A DNA stretch of 64,000 nt from Ketobacter sp. MCCC 1A13808 (GCF_009746715.1 NZ_VRKW01000015.1:1-64000); one strand, 5' to 3'. Positions 36,944 to 45,732 are shown, counted from the stretch's first letter. Made by a program: numbers and translations. Notes: generated from the sequence alone by a model not told the origin.

Positions 36944-39001
36944 TTAAATAATGATCTCATTTAGAGCAACCACTTCTTCAAATAGATCATCCACGACATT
37001 ATCAAAGCGGGCATACCGGGGAGCGAAGGTCCAGCCTGCCAAATCCAGTAAGGCAAAATTAAAACGGTTCACGCCATGGGTATCCGTGGACAGAACATCC
37101 GGCTGCAGGTCCGACGTATTGTTGTGCAGCATATCGAACACGTAGTGGGATTCGTGTTCATTTAAGCCAATCACCCCGGCATTGACGGGCACGTGATGGA
37201 CGTTCAGCGTCACACCAGACAAACCGGGGCCGGTCTTGATGTATTTGGTGGAAAAGCGGGTGCGAATGGTATTGCGGCGACTTTCGAATTTCTGACCGTC
37301 GAAACTGCCGTGGATCTTGTCCGGCTGAATCGCATAATGCTGAAAAATGGGTAACTGAGCGATGGCGTTGCTGATCACATCATTGGCTTCAGCCAGGGTT
37401 TCCATCCGCAACAGGTTGGCCTGAATGGAGTTCAGTTTATCTAGTTTGATATTACAGATCTCGGCCATCTTGTAGTGACCGAATCGGGTGGCATTGGCAA
37501 TGATGCAGGCCACCAGGGCGGCAAAGTCGCTGTCCTCCACCTTGCCCCTTGGCCGGATATGGCGGAACTGTTGAAAAAAGCCGGTCTGGTGATTCACGTA
37601 GTTCAGCAGATCCGCGATATGCGTCTGAGACATACGGGCAAAGAAAGGATTGTTCACTTCTTCTTTTTTGTGGGTGTATTTGATGACCCAGCGGATCTGG
37701 CCATTTTTGGTTTTCAATACCACTGACTCATTGGCGCCGGTATTGAGGCGGTCAGATACCAGTGCCAGTTTATCGTGGAGCGCGTCCAGTTTTTGCTGCA
37801 CCAGTAACTCCACAGATATCTGTAGCGCGGACCAGCGGGACTCCCGAATCAGCCGGTCTTTATCCAGCCATTGTTCGTCGCTGACCACCGGAATATCCTG
37901 CTCACCCAGCAGCTGATAAGCACGTTTGCGAACTTTCTGGAACGGCGTGTCACCGGCGATCTTCTCATCCACAAACAGTCTCAGCACAGGACCGGCTTGT
38001 TTCACTTTCTCCTCAATGGAAGCCAGAGCTTCAAACACTTTGTCCCGGCTCGCCGCTTTGCCCTCGGCAGCCAGTTTGCGTACCTGAAAAATAAACGCCG
38101 CCACCAGCGTATCCTGAATCTGGCTGAGACGGGATTGAAGATAGCAGACCAGATACAGTGCAACGGTCTCAAAATTCTTTGCTCGCAATTGGGTGATGCT
38201 GTAGTACTCCACCATGGAGCCGTAGTAGGCCACATTCCCTTGCGACAGATTCAACTTCTCCATCACGGAGTGGGTGTCAGCAGCGATATCCCGCACCCAA
38301 TCGAACAGTTTGATCTCGCGACCGATCTCGGATTTGCTGAAATCTCTGGGCAGCTTCTTGAGACTAGCCAGTGACTGTGGTCCCGTAGCGGCCAGCAATT
38401 GGTGCAGCTTGGTGTTGAGCATAGGGGAAAGATGACGTTGCAGCAGCTTGGTGAGTCGATCGGCTTCCACGTCTGCAGCGTGGGAAATCAGTTTCTGAAA
38501 CTTGTACAGTGGTGGAATCACCGCATTCAGGTGCTGCAAGTAATCGATCTATTCATCAAAAATCGCCAGCTGATCGGCCTGGCGGGCGGCAATCTGGATG
38601 GCTTCTTTCTGCAGCTTGGATTCCACCTTGTCCGTAAAAGGACTTAACCTCAACAAGTCCAGCACACGGTCATAAAGCCGCTTTTTTCGGTTGGGGGTCA
38701 GGGCAATCCTGCGAACCTTTTTACCCTGAAAATGCCGTTGCAAGATGTAGGCGATATCGACCTTACAGGTTTCCCATTCAATATCCCGGATCACATTGCT
38801 GTGGCGGGTATACCCCAACAGCAGGACAAAATAGACCTGGATGCCGGGGACGCGAAAACTGTCAAACACCTCCTGCTCCAGGTCATTAAGGTTAAAGTAA
38901 TGATCCTGTTCCTCGGGTCCGAAAACAGGCACTCCATACAGCGCGTCATACTGCACGTCCGTCAGCAGTTGCCGTCGTTTGCCCTTGTTGGTCGTCGCCA
39001 T
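36944..39001 (-). pseudogene. tnpA: Tn3-family transposase TnpA, amber-interrupted and C-terminally truncated
   Basis: The N-terminal 150 codons (from 39001) match the DUF4158 domain of Tn3-family transposases (KRRQLLTDVQYDALYGVP, GYTRHSNVIRDIEWETCKVD). A TAG at 38549-38551 interrupts it. The frame then continues without shift through YLQHLNAVIPPLYKFQKLIS into the DDE_Tnp_Tn3 region, including GSFDGQKFESRRNTI and STDTHGVNRFNF, which hold the first two catalytic Asp residues. The protein ends after EEVVALNEIII, so about the last third, including the catalytic Glu, is missing. The usual length for the family is about 1000 residues. Inactive. Confidence 0.9.
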
Positions 39002-39112
39002 CTTCCTGCTCTCCAGTTGGCCCGAAAGTTGGCGAGTTTACCAAGTGGCTGATTTATAAGGCGTTACATTGCCAGGTGTTCCTGTGTCGTTTTGTTTCTA
39101 ATATTTCGCCTG

Positions 39113-39150
39113 TATTCGAATATTGCGAATATGTACCTAAAGGGTATAAT
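39113..39150 (+). promoter_or_regulatory. Promoter and operator of the toxin-antitoxin pair
   Basis: TATAAT (39145-39150) is a perfect -10; TTGCGA (39123-39128) sits 16 bases before it. The inverted repeat TATTCG (39113-39118) / CGAATA (39126-39131) with a 7-base centre overlaps the -35, an ideal place for antitoxin autorepression. CGAATA also occurs as a direct repeat at 39117. Confidence 0.65.
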
Positions 39151-39186
39151 TACCTGATGAGTACACAGCGACACGAGGTGTCCGCC

Positions 39187-39642
39187 ATGGCGACACAACA
39201 GAACCATTTTTACGACATGCCCAGCGAACAGGAAGCCGAACTTGCAGCGGCCAGTGGACGCATTCTGGCAGCCTGCACAGGCCAAGGCGACCAGACCACG
39301 CTGCGGCTGATTGATGACAACCAGGAAATCACAGTACCGATCAAGGCCATCCATATGCTGGCGGATATTTTGAATCAGATGGCGTTGGGCAATGCAATTT
39401 CCATCATCCCGATCCATGCGGAACTGACTACCCAGCAAGCGGCGGCTTTTCTGAACATCTCCCGCCCGTATCTGATCAGTCAGGTTCTGGATACTGGCAA
39501 GCTGCCATTCCACATGGCGGGCAATCGCCGAAAAATCTATTTCAAGGATCTGATGGAATACAAAGCCCAGCAAAAGGCCGAGAGCAAAAAGACCATGGCG
39601 CGGCTGGCGCAACTGTCTCAAGAAATGGATTTAATGGAATAG
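39187..39642 (+). CDS. Antitoxin with excisionase-type helix-turn-helix
   Basis: 151 residues from ATG 39187, which has GAGG 8 bases upstream; ATG 39157 would be at the transcript start without a ribosome site. C-terminal half carries an AlpA/MerR-like excisionase-family DNA-binding motif (ELTTQQAAAFLNISRPYLIS, then HMAGNRRKIYFKDLMEYK). This is the typical antitoxin of HTH/PIN pairs that accompany Tn3-family transposons. It neutralises the following PIN protein and probably represses the pair through the TATTCG-N7-CGAATA dyad. Its stop TAG directly abuts the toxin ATG. Confidence 0.8.
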   Translation: MATQQNHFYDMPSEQEAELAAASGRILAACTGQGDQTTLRLIDDNQEITVPIKAIHMLADILNQMALGNAISIIPIHAELTTQQAAAFLNISRPYLISQVLDTGKLPFHMAGNRRKIYFKDLMEYKAQQKAESKKTMARLAQLSQEMDLME

Positions 39643-40212
39643 ATGGCAACCTTCACGGTCATTTACGATGCCAATGTGTTGTACCCGGCACCGCTGCGCA
39701 GCGTGCTCATGTTCCTGGCGCAAACTGATCTATTTCGTGCCCGTTGGACGTTGGATATTCACGAGGAATGGATTCGGAATCTACTGCTTAAGCGTCCGGA
39801 TCTGAGCCAGGAGAAACTGGAAGGGCTACGGGATATGATGATCGACGCCATTCCGGATTCGCTAGTCACCGGTTACGAACCTACAATCGACGGTCTGATA
39901 TTACCGGACCCAGATGATCGCCATGTGCTGGCAGCTGCTTTACGCGCCAACGCAGAGATCATCGTGACAGCCAATCTGAAAGATTTTCCGGCTGAAAGCC
40001 TGATGCCTTACAACGTTGTTGCCCAGCATCCTGATGACTTCATCCTGGATCTGATCGACTTACAACCGCCGCTGGTGCTGACCTGTTTCGAGGAAGACAG
40101 AACTCATTACCGGAATCCACTGTACACGGTCGAAGAATACCTTGAAAACCTGCAACGGCAGGGGCTCAGTAAGACCGTTGCGTACCTATCTGAATACCAT
40201 CATTTGATTTAA
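39643..40212 (+). CDS. PIN-domain toxin (VapC-like ribonuclease)
   Basis: 189 residues. PIN nuclease fold: first acidic residue in VIYDANVLYPAPLR, conserved Glu in WTLDIHEEWIRNLL, and the Asp cluster in ILPDPDDRHVLAAAL with TANLKDFP. PIN toxins cleave RNA, usually tRNA or rRNA, when the antitoxin decays. The gene starts immediately after the antitoxin stop. The pair lies directly behind the transposase gene, as documented for toxin-antitoxin modules of Tn3-family transposons. Both genes appear intact although the transposon is dead, so the pair may persist through addiction. Confidence 0.85.
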   Translation: MATFTVIYDANVLYPAPLRSVLMFLAQTDLFRARWTLDIHEEWIRNLLLKRPDLSQEKLEGLRDMMIDAIPDSLVTGYEPTIDGLILPDPDDRHVLAAALRANAEIIVTANLKDFPAESLMPYNVVAQHPDDFILDLIDLQPPLVLTCFEEDRTHYRNPLYTVEEYLENLQRQGLSKTVAYLSEYHHLI

Positions 40213-40281
40213 CCAAACTAAGGGTCACCAACAATATAGGGAGGTTTTTGCCACACTTTGGCCTCTAACCCTATGATATCG

Positions 40282-41504
40282 TTAAATATCTCTCAGTCGT
40301 TTTTCTCGCCCTGAAGCATGTCTTTCGCGCAAATCGGAATCAATATATCGATCTGTGGTAGCGATGCTGGCATGGCCAGCATCATCTCTTACATGCTCTC
40401 TCGGGCGAAACTTCACGTCCTCTGAAATGCCCGTGTGGCGTAGCCAGTGAACAGTTGCCGAACGCAGATCAGCCGCGTCTTCTTCCAGCCCATCCGCTTT
40501 CATTTTCTCATAGGCGGCATCGAAGCAATCTTGCACTAACCGGCGTATTTGACGTGTACTCGTGACCGGGCCTTTACCTTTCAGCTTCGCAACCAACGGT
40601 GTTTGTTCATTAAGGGTTGGATAGGTAGAAAGTCCAAGGTATTTACGATAATGTTTTAAGGCACGCAACATGGCATTACATACCGTAATCGTCCTGGTTT
40701 TGTTCCCTTTACCGGTTACATGTAACCACCAGTACCATCATGGTCTTTTCTGAAATCACCCATTACAGGGCTTGAACGTTCATCTGCTACCAATTCTGAA
40801 ATTCTTAAGTACATCGCAAACAGGCAGTTCATCACAAATAAGGTGCGTTCATATTGTTCCGGATCTTCGTCTGCTAGCACTTCAGCGACTTCTAACACAT
40901 AATCCCATTGCAAATTGCTGATGCGTCGCACCATAGATTTGGTTTGATCTTTCCCGATGAATTTGTTCTTTTGCTTAATAAGGGCCACAGGATTAGACTC
41001 AACCAAGCCCTCTTGCATTAAGTATTCATAGTTTTCATGGATGATTGCGATGGACAGAAGTCTTTCGTATCCGATAGTTTTCCTGTTTTGATATCTGATT
41101 TTGAAATGGCGACAACATATGGATGCCAATCGGAATTACTAACACGCAAGCCGTCTTTCGATTTAAAGCGAGAAACGTTTTTGGTATCAATCCACGCTTT
41201 CGGCGGGTTAAAGCAAAACCGGATAAACTCTTCGATATGCTCCCGCTTTAACATCATGACCGAGCTTTCGTTGATCCGCCAGCTCCACTGCAATAACCTT
41301 TCGATTTCACGCCGATAGCTATTGTACGTTGTTGAATTGCGTTATAGCTGAAGAGAAATTTCAAGGCGTATTCTAGATCCAGATCTGCGCCTGGTATCTG
41401 GGTTTCGAGATAACAAGATGACGAGAACCCGTTTGTTTGAACGGTTGCCCAATATGATCCAGGTTATCGATGTTGGGCTTTGGTGGCTTTCTTTTAGGGT
41501 TCAT
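40282..41504 (-). pseudogene. Site-specific tyrosine integrase, multiply frameshifted
   Basis: Pieces in different frames join into one integrase: N-terminus from ATG 41504 (MNPKRKPPKPNIDNLDHIGQ), then ADLDLEYALKFLFSYN, STTYNSYRREIERLLQWSW, the core-binding region to TGKLSDTKD, SMVRRISNLQWDYVLEVAEV and the catalytic Arg in MYLRISELV, then HVTGKGNKTRTITVCNAMLRAL, and finally HWLRHTGISEDV and HASIATTDRYID with the Tyr. At least four frame changes (about 41410, 41350, 41050 and 40725) disable it. Its start overlaps the stop of a small upstream ORF (ATGA). Such integrases belong to islands or transposons with coupled accessory proteins. Confidence 0.8.
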
Positions 41505-41767
41505 TGGGATCGTGGTAAATCGATTTCGGCCGGCGGGTGTTTTCCAGGGTGCTTGCAGGTTTCATCGATGATTGCCCTAAGACGTAACTTTAATACATCA
41601 CTTTCGGTTTTATCTAAATGAAAACTCCGGTGATTCAGTTTGATATCTTCCGGAAACACGCCGGAAAGCGCGGCAATAGAATCAATAAAGGGCCTTCTGG
41701 GCATCGTCACGCCCATAGTGATTCGACTTTTCGAATGAAAATGAAAACTATCCGAATCACCTGTCAT
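41501..41767 (-). CDS. Small protein coupled to the integrase gene
   Basis: 88 residues from the ATG at 41767 (MTGDSDSFHFHSKSRITMG); starts at 41704 (MPRRPFID) and 41833 are possible. Its TGA overlaps the ATG of the integrase reading frame by four bases, which argues that it is a real gene translated with the integrase. The sequence IDSIAALSGVFPEDI and ESDVLKLRLRAIIDETCKH is soluble and helical; no family is recognised. It may be a recombination accessory factor by position only. With the integrase broken it may have no remaining role. Confidence 0.4.
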   Translation of the reverse strand: MTGDSDSFHFHSKSRITMGVTMPRRPFIDSIAALSGVFPEDIKLNHRSFHLDKTESDVLKLRLRAIIDETCKHPGKHPPAEIDLPRSQ

Positions 41768-41892
41768 AAAAAAGAAAATTGGCTCTCGTTGATTCCACCC
41801 CGAATCCGTTTCGAAGCATGCCGATACTACCAACTGTCGCCATTCGGAGAGCTACTTCGTGGTCCCCCCGTCCAATCTGGATTAAATGAGAT

Positions 41893-42112
41893 TCTTAGCC
41901 CGTAGATCATCACCGCGTAACCATAACCGCTCATCGCAGTCTTCAGATCCCGCCCGTGATCAGCGTACAGCACTGGCGCGAAATGCAACTGCAGTGCAGC
42001 AGACCCCGCAGCCCAGTGAGCCATGGCGGCCGCTCTCGGAGAGCCGATTGGCAACAGCGCAACCGGCCGAACCCGCACCGACCACAACATAGTCGAATTG
42101 TTCGGACGACAT
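41893..42112 (-). pseudogene. AlkJ-like GMC alcohol dehydrogenase, gutted remnant
   Basis: The ATG at 42112 opens a GMC N-terminus ([18 protein letters not shown], then [11 protein letters not shown]). After about 25 codons the sequence jumps, with a frame change, to LQLHFAPVLYADHGRDLKTA and GYGYAVMIYGLR, which belong to the middle of GMC dehydrogenases (compare [20 protein letters not shown] in the protein of 8144-9748). Several hundred codons are deleted between, and everything after LR at 41893 is lost. The gene follows the CYP153 stop by 17 bases on the same strand. In Alcanivorax-type clusters the P450 gene is followed by alkJ2 and a ferredoxin reductase gene; here this tail has been destroyed. 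Confidence 0.8.
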
Positions 42113-42129
42113 ACTGGTTACATGCTGTC

Positions 42130-43542
42130 TCAACGTTTAGGGGTCAGTTTGACCATCAACTTGGAATAGCCCCGCACGAAGTTGGACTGCACACGTTCCG
42201 GCTCGCCAACAACTTCAATATTGTCGAATCGTTTCAGCAGCTCCTCCCATAAAATGCGCAATTGTAGTTCGGCCAGACGGTTGCCCATGCAGCGGTGGAC
42301 GCCGTAGCCAAATGCCATATGATTTCGGGCGTCCTTACGATCAATAATAAACTGATCTGGGGCTTCAAATTTCCGCTCATCCCGATTGCCCGAGGCGTAC
42401 CACATCAATACGCGATCACCCTTTTTGATGGTCTGCCCGCACAGCTCCACGTCCTGCGTGGCGACCCGGCGCATATACGCCAGCGGGGTTTGCCAACGGA
42501 TGATTTCCGAAACCATGTTCGAAATCAGATCCGGATTTGCTTTCAATTTTGCGAATTCCTCGGGGAACTGGTTCAAAGCCAACACCCCGCCGCTCATGGA
42601 GTTACGCGTGGTGTCATTGCCGCCCACGATAAGCAACGCCAGATTACCAATAAACTCCAACGGACGATTAATCAAATCTTTGGTGTCTTCGTTGCTCTGC
42701 AGCATGCTGATCAAGTCGAAACCGGGTGCCTCGCCTGCCTTGCGACGTGCCTCCTTGTCGCGCCAAAGGTCGGAGAAAGCTCGAGCCATATCTGCAGCGT
42801 CATCAAAAAACACATCTTCACTGGTAAACTCGCCACCAGTTGCCGATGATGCGCCAGACATCCGATCAGACCAGTCGACTAATTTATGGCGTTCTTCATA
42901 AGGGAAATCCAGCAGTGTAGCCAGCATACGCCCTGTGAGTTCCTTTGATACTGCTGGCACCCAGTTGAAGGGTTTATCCAAGGGCAGGCTACTGAGCACC
43001 TCTCTAGTACGACTGCGAATCAGCTCTTCCATTTCCTTCAGGTTCTTTGGCGCCACAACGCCCTGAACCGCCCGACGTTGCACGTCATGCTTGGGCGGAT
43101 CCATGGCGATGAACATTTCTACCGCCAGCCCCTCCGGGGGATCACCCAGGATGATTTGCGGCTCCGAGGAAAAAAGCTCATGACTCTTGTCCACGAACAG
43201 AATGTCTTCATAGCGTGTCACCGACCAAAATGGCCCGAAGGGACTGTTCTTCTGATAGTGAACCGGCGCCTCGTCACGCAGCCGGGCGAAGTAAGCACCC
43301 CATTGGCCTTGCCTATAGAGAAAAGGGTTACTGGTGTCGATGTCTTCGAGCGCCAGTGTTTTGACGTCAGGCAAAGGTTTTTCGACGAAGTTGATCTGGG
43401 GGCGCTTTGTGCCGATGATCTTCTTCTTGGTCTTCATCAGCACCTTTAGAGCCTTGATTTGCGAGTACATCGGCACCACTTTAGACGTGGTGTTGATCAC
43501 TTTTTTCTGAATGTTATCAATTGTAATTATTTCTGTTGACAT
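42130..43542 (-). CDS. Cytochrome P450, CYP153-type alkane hydroxylase (2)
   Basis: 470 residues, with a longer N-terminus than the first copy, as usual for CYP153A enzymes. Conserved parts: FGPFWSVTRYEDILFVDKSH, FIAMDPPKHDVQRRAVQG, I-helix IVGGNDTTRNSMSGG, LAYMRRVATQDVELCGQ, and the haem loop FGYGVHRCMGNRLAE. It hydroxylates the terminal carbon of medium-chain alkanes or alicyclic compounds, with electrons from the ferredoxin encoded 18 bases upstream. The operon is divergent from an AraC regulator, the arrangement described for Alcanivorax borkumensis (cypR, fdx, P450-1, alkJ2, fdr). The downstream alcohol dehydrogenase gene is a remnant and no reductase gene is in the window. Confidence 0.95.
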   Translation of the reverse strand: MSTEIITIDNIQKKVINTTSKVVPMYSQIKALKVLMKTKKKIIGTKRPQINFVEKPLPDVKTLALEDIDTSNPFLYRQGQWGAYFARLRDEAPVHYQKNSPFGPFWSVTRYEDILFVDKSHELFSSEPQIILGDPPEGLAVEMFIAMDPPKHDVQRRAVQGVVAPKNLKEMEELIRSRTREVLSSLPLDKPFNWVPAVSKELTGRMLATLLDFPYEERHKLVDWSDRMSGASSATGGEFTSEDVFFDDAADMARAFSDLWRDKEARRKAGEAPGFDLISMLQSNEDTKDLINRPLEFIGNLALLIVGGNDTTRNSMSGGVLALNQFPEEFAKLKANPDLISNMVSEIIRWQTPLAYMRRVATQDVELCGQTIKKGDRVLMWYASGNRDERKFEAPDQFIIDRKDARNHMAFGYGVHRCMGNRLAELQLRILWEELLKRFDNIEVVGEPERVQSNFVRGYSKLMVKLTPKR

Positions 43543-43560
43543 AGTTCGTACGCTCCGAGA

Positions 43561-43881
43561 TTACATCTGAAATTCTGGCAAGTGAACGGTCATACCATCC
43601 ATGGCCTCTTTGGCCTTGACCTGGCAACCCAAGCGTGAGGTTTTCGCCCTCTCCGGAGTCATGGATAGCATTTGTTCTTCGGCATCGGCCATCGCACCGG
43701 TCTCGTCAAACCACTCCTCCGCAACGATCATGTGGCAAGTACCGCAAGCACACTCCCCACCGCAATCCCCGTCAATACCCGGAACTGCATTATTAACGGC
43801 GATTTGCATCAATGTATCTCCTGCCTCCAATTCCACGACATGTTTGGTGTTATTATGTTCGATAAAGGTAAGCTTACCCAT
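43561..43881 (-). CDS. [2Fe-2S] ferredoxin, putidaredoxin/adrenodoxin type
   Basis: 106 residues, complete. Cluster ligands CGGECACGTC (C-x5-C-x2-C) and the fourth Cys in TSRLGCQVKAKEAMDG fit the vertebrate-type/putidaredoxin ferredoxins that feed electrons to P450s. ATG start, first gene of the CYP153 operon. It presumably reduces the adjacent CYP153 protein and possibly the distant one at 27203. The reductase that should load it is not found in the window. Confidence 0.95.
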   Translation of the reverse strand: MGKLTFIEHNNTKHVVELEAGDTLMQIAVNNAVPGIDGDCGGECACGTCHMIVAEEWFDETGAMADAEEQMLSMTPERAKTSRLGCQVKAKEAMDGMTVHLPEFQM

Positions 43882-43942
43882 TAATTCTATTCCTCGGTTA
43901 ATGTCTAGGCTTTAGGCTGACATTTTACCGCCACCTCAACGA

Positions 43943-43971
43943 GGACATTTGTTGACATGACGGGGACATTT
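43943..43971. promoter_or_regulatory. Direct repeats in the araC-ferredoxin divergent region
   Basis: GGACATTT occurs at 43943-43950 and 43964-43971, 21 bases (two helical turns) apart, with a third partial copy (GACAT) between. AraC-family proteins usually bind such direct repeats. The site lies between the divergent AraC and ferredoxin genes. A TTGACA (43952-43957) in the middle lacks a convincing -10. Confidence 0.5.
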
Positions 43972-44037
43972 AAAGACACTTAAACACGTTCCCTGGAAGC
44001 GCATATTACGTGGACTCAACAGGATGGTTTAGAAACT

Positions 44038-45075
44038 GTGGAAACTGGTATTCCGTCAAACTATTCACGACTTATTGCCCGCGAGCTAGATCTGACCTTC
44101 AACCAATTGCCCAGATTACTGCATGGCACCGGCCTCCCCATCAAGCAGTTCCTGAGTGAGGACAGCCTTCTTACGCCAGGCCAGCAGATACAGATTCTGC
44201 GCAACGCATTGGCGCTGTCCGGCCAGCCAGAATTCGGTTTACGGGTGGGCAAGCGCCTGACGCCAGCTACTCACGGTGCGATGGGGTTCGCCGCCTCCAG
44301 CAGCCCAGACTTGCTCAGTGCGCTCCAGGCGATACACACCTTCTTGCCTACGCGCGTCAGCGTTATTCAGCTGCATTTGCAGCAGATTGAAGACCACCTG
44401 GAATGCAGACTGGTTTTCCTGATGCAGCTGGACGACGATCTCCAGCGCTGCGTGGCAGAGACGATCATTATGACGCTGCTTGCGTTCGGCGAATTCATTG
44501 TGGGCCGCCCCCTGCACGAAGCTGAAATCGGCTTTGCCTACCCGCCTCCTCAGTACCAGGAGATCTATTCAAAGTGCATGTCCGGGCGGATTCGCTTTGG
44601 TTGCGATCACCTTATGCTCAGATTGCCAATGATGCTGTGCCGGGAACCCAACGCCTCTGCCAATAATGAAAACTATCGTCTAGCATTGCAGCAGTGTGAG
44701 TCCATGCTTGCGGAACTTCAGACCCAGAAGCCAAGCTACCAGACCCGACTCAAGAAGATGATGCTATCCCGACCACCCGGAACGCTTAGTGAAGAAGAGG
44801 CAGCGGCCGCCCTATTTATGAGCAAACGCACTCTGGCGCGCAAACTCAAAAAAGAAGACTGCAGTTTTCGACAGATTCGCGACGAGATTCTGTCACGACA
44901 AGCAGCCGACTATTTGAGTGGAAGTCAATTATCCGTCGAAGCTATCGCTTCTCTCTTGAATTATCACGACAACGCGAGTTTTAGGCGCGCCTTCAAGCGC
45001 TGGTTTGGTCGGTCGCCCACTCAGTACAGGCAACACGGCAATTCCTCGGACACCGCACCACGGTCAAGACACTGA
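44038..45075 (+). CDS. AraC-family transcriptional regulator (CypR-like)
   Basis: 345 residues, GTG start; the nearest AGGA lies 14 bases upstream, so the exact start is uncertain. N-terminal Arabinose_bd-type domain (LGKRLTPATHGAMGFAASSS), C-terminal double helix-turn-helix: GTLSEEEAAAALFMSKRTLA and LSVEAIASLLNYHDNASFRR followed by AFKRWFGRSPTQYRQ. Divergent from the ferredoxin-CYP153 operon, it most likely activates that operon in response to alkane or its oxidation products, as proposed for CypR in Alcanivorax. Intact by length. Confidence 0.85.
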   Translation: METGIPSNYSRLIARELDLTFNQLPRLLHGTGLPIKQFLSEDSLLTPGQQIQILRNALALSGQPEFGLRVGKRLTPATHGAMGFAASSSPDLLSALQAIHTFLPTRVSVIQLHLQQIEDHLECRLVFLMQLDDDLQRCVAETIIMTLLAFGEFIVGRPLHEAEIGFAYPPPQYQEIYSKCMSGRIRFGCDHLMLRLPMMLCREPNASANNENYRLALQQCESMLAELQTQKPSYQTRLKKMMLSRPPGTLSEEEAAAALFMSKRTLARKLKKEDCSFRQIRDEILSRQAADYLSGSQLSVEAIASLLNYHDNASFRRAFKRWFGRSPTQYRQHGNSSDTAPRSRH

Positions 45076-45392
45076 TGGTAGAGCACATGGGATGGCCTAC
45101 GAGTTCTTGCTATATATGTTGTCTCGCGCATTCACTCATATTGTTCCTACAACCAACCAAAAATTGGTCTACACTCTAAGCAATAGAAGCATGAAGGTGT
45201 GGAAAAGTGAATTGGTTCAGACGCTTATCGATTCAAACTAGAATCTATTAGATTACTAATGTAGCCACTGCTGGCTTCATTATTTGTTTTCCATTGAATT
45301 CACTGCGTTAGCATCCGGTTCCAAACTGATGACAAGTAAACTAAATGCATCAATGAATCTGCTAGAGTTTCGCGACACCAGTCAACGTAATT
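45076..45392. other. Intergenic stretch, nothing recognised
   Basis: About 320 AT-rich bases after the AraC gene. It holds CCAACCAAAAATTGG near 45155, reminiscent of but not equal to the catabolic dyads. No clear reading frame. Perhaps contains worn-down upstream parts of the chemoreceptor remnant that follows. Confidence 0.35.
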
Positions 45393-45700
45393 TTGGCAAG
45401 TTGGTTGTCGATACAGAGTCCAGTAGCGAGCAAAATAAACGCTAACCAGACTAGTGCTACATACTGCCAAATGAGACAGCTAGGGCAGGAGAGCAAGGCC
45501 GTGGGTTTGCCGTCGTGGCATAGGAGGTTCGTTATTTTGCATCAAAAACACAATATTCTACGGAGGAAATCCACAACACAATTAACAACCTGAATACAGC
45601 TTAGAAAGATGCTGTAGATGTAATGGCATAAAGCACCGACAGGGTTCAATCTGGCGTGGCAGCACTAGCAGTCTAAGAGACATTGTCTGAATTAGAGTAA
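45393..45700 (+). pseudogene. Methyl-accepting chemotaxis protein, signalling-tip remnant
   Basis: Allowing for small indels, the translation follows the conserved hairpin tip of chemoreceptors: GKLVVDTESSSEQ, then ARAGEQGRGFAVVA with a stop in place of the next Asp, EVRYFASKTQYSTEEIHNTI, NNLNTA-stop-KDAVDVMA-stop-STDRVQSGVAALAV-stop-ETLSELE. Four in-frame stops and at least one deletion (the LLALNAAIEA block is mostly lost) show long decay. The N-terminal sensor and membrane parts are not recognisable upstream. No function. Confidence 0.85.
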
Positions 45701-45732
45701 GCTATTTCTTATCAAAAAATGGAGATATATAG

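Larger units (their letters stand above)
29140..39001. mobile_element. Decayed Tn4651-type (Tn3 family) transposon with efflux passenger
   Basis: The divergent pair of a tyrosine recombinase (tnpS-like) and a coiled-coil KfrA-type DNA-binding protein (tnpT-like) is the known cointegrate-resolution module of Tn4651-group transposons. A Tn3-family tnpA lies at the other side, with a TetR-MFP-RND operon between. All three transposition genes are damaged (frameshift near the tnpS start, frameshift plus stop in tnpT, amber codon and lost 3' end in tnpA). Terminal inverted repeats were not found, so the outer limits given are those of the recognised genes. Confidence 0.65.

Noticed and set aside
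38539-38551. Frameshift splitting tnpA
   Set aside because: The two parts are in the same frame separated by a single TAG, so it is a nonsense codon rather than a shift.
39064-39621. 185-codon minus-strand ORF over the antitoxin gene
   Set aside because: The plus-strand frame has promoter, ribosome site, HTH motif and a partner toxin; the antisense frame has none.
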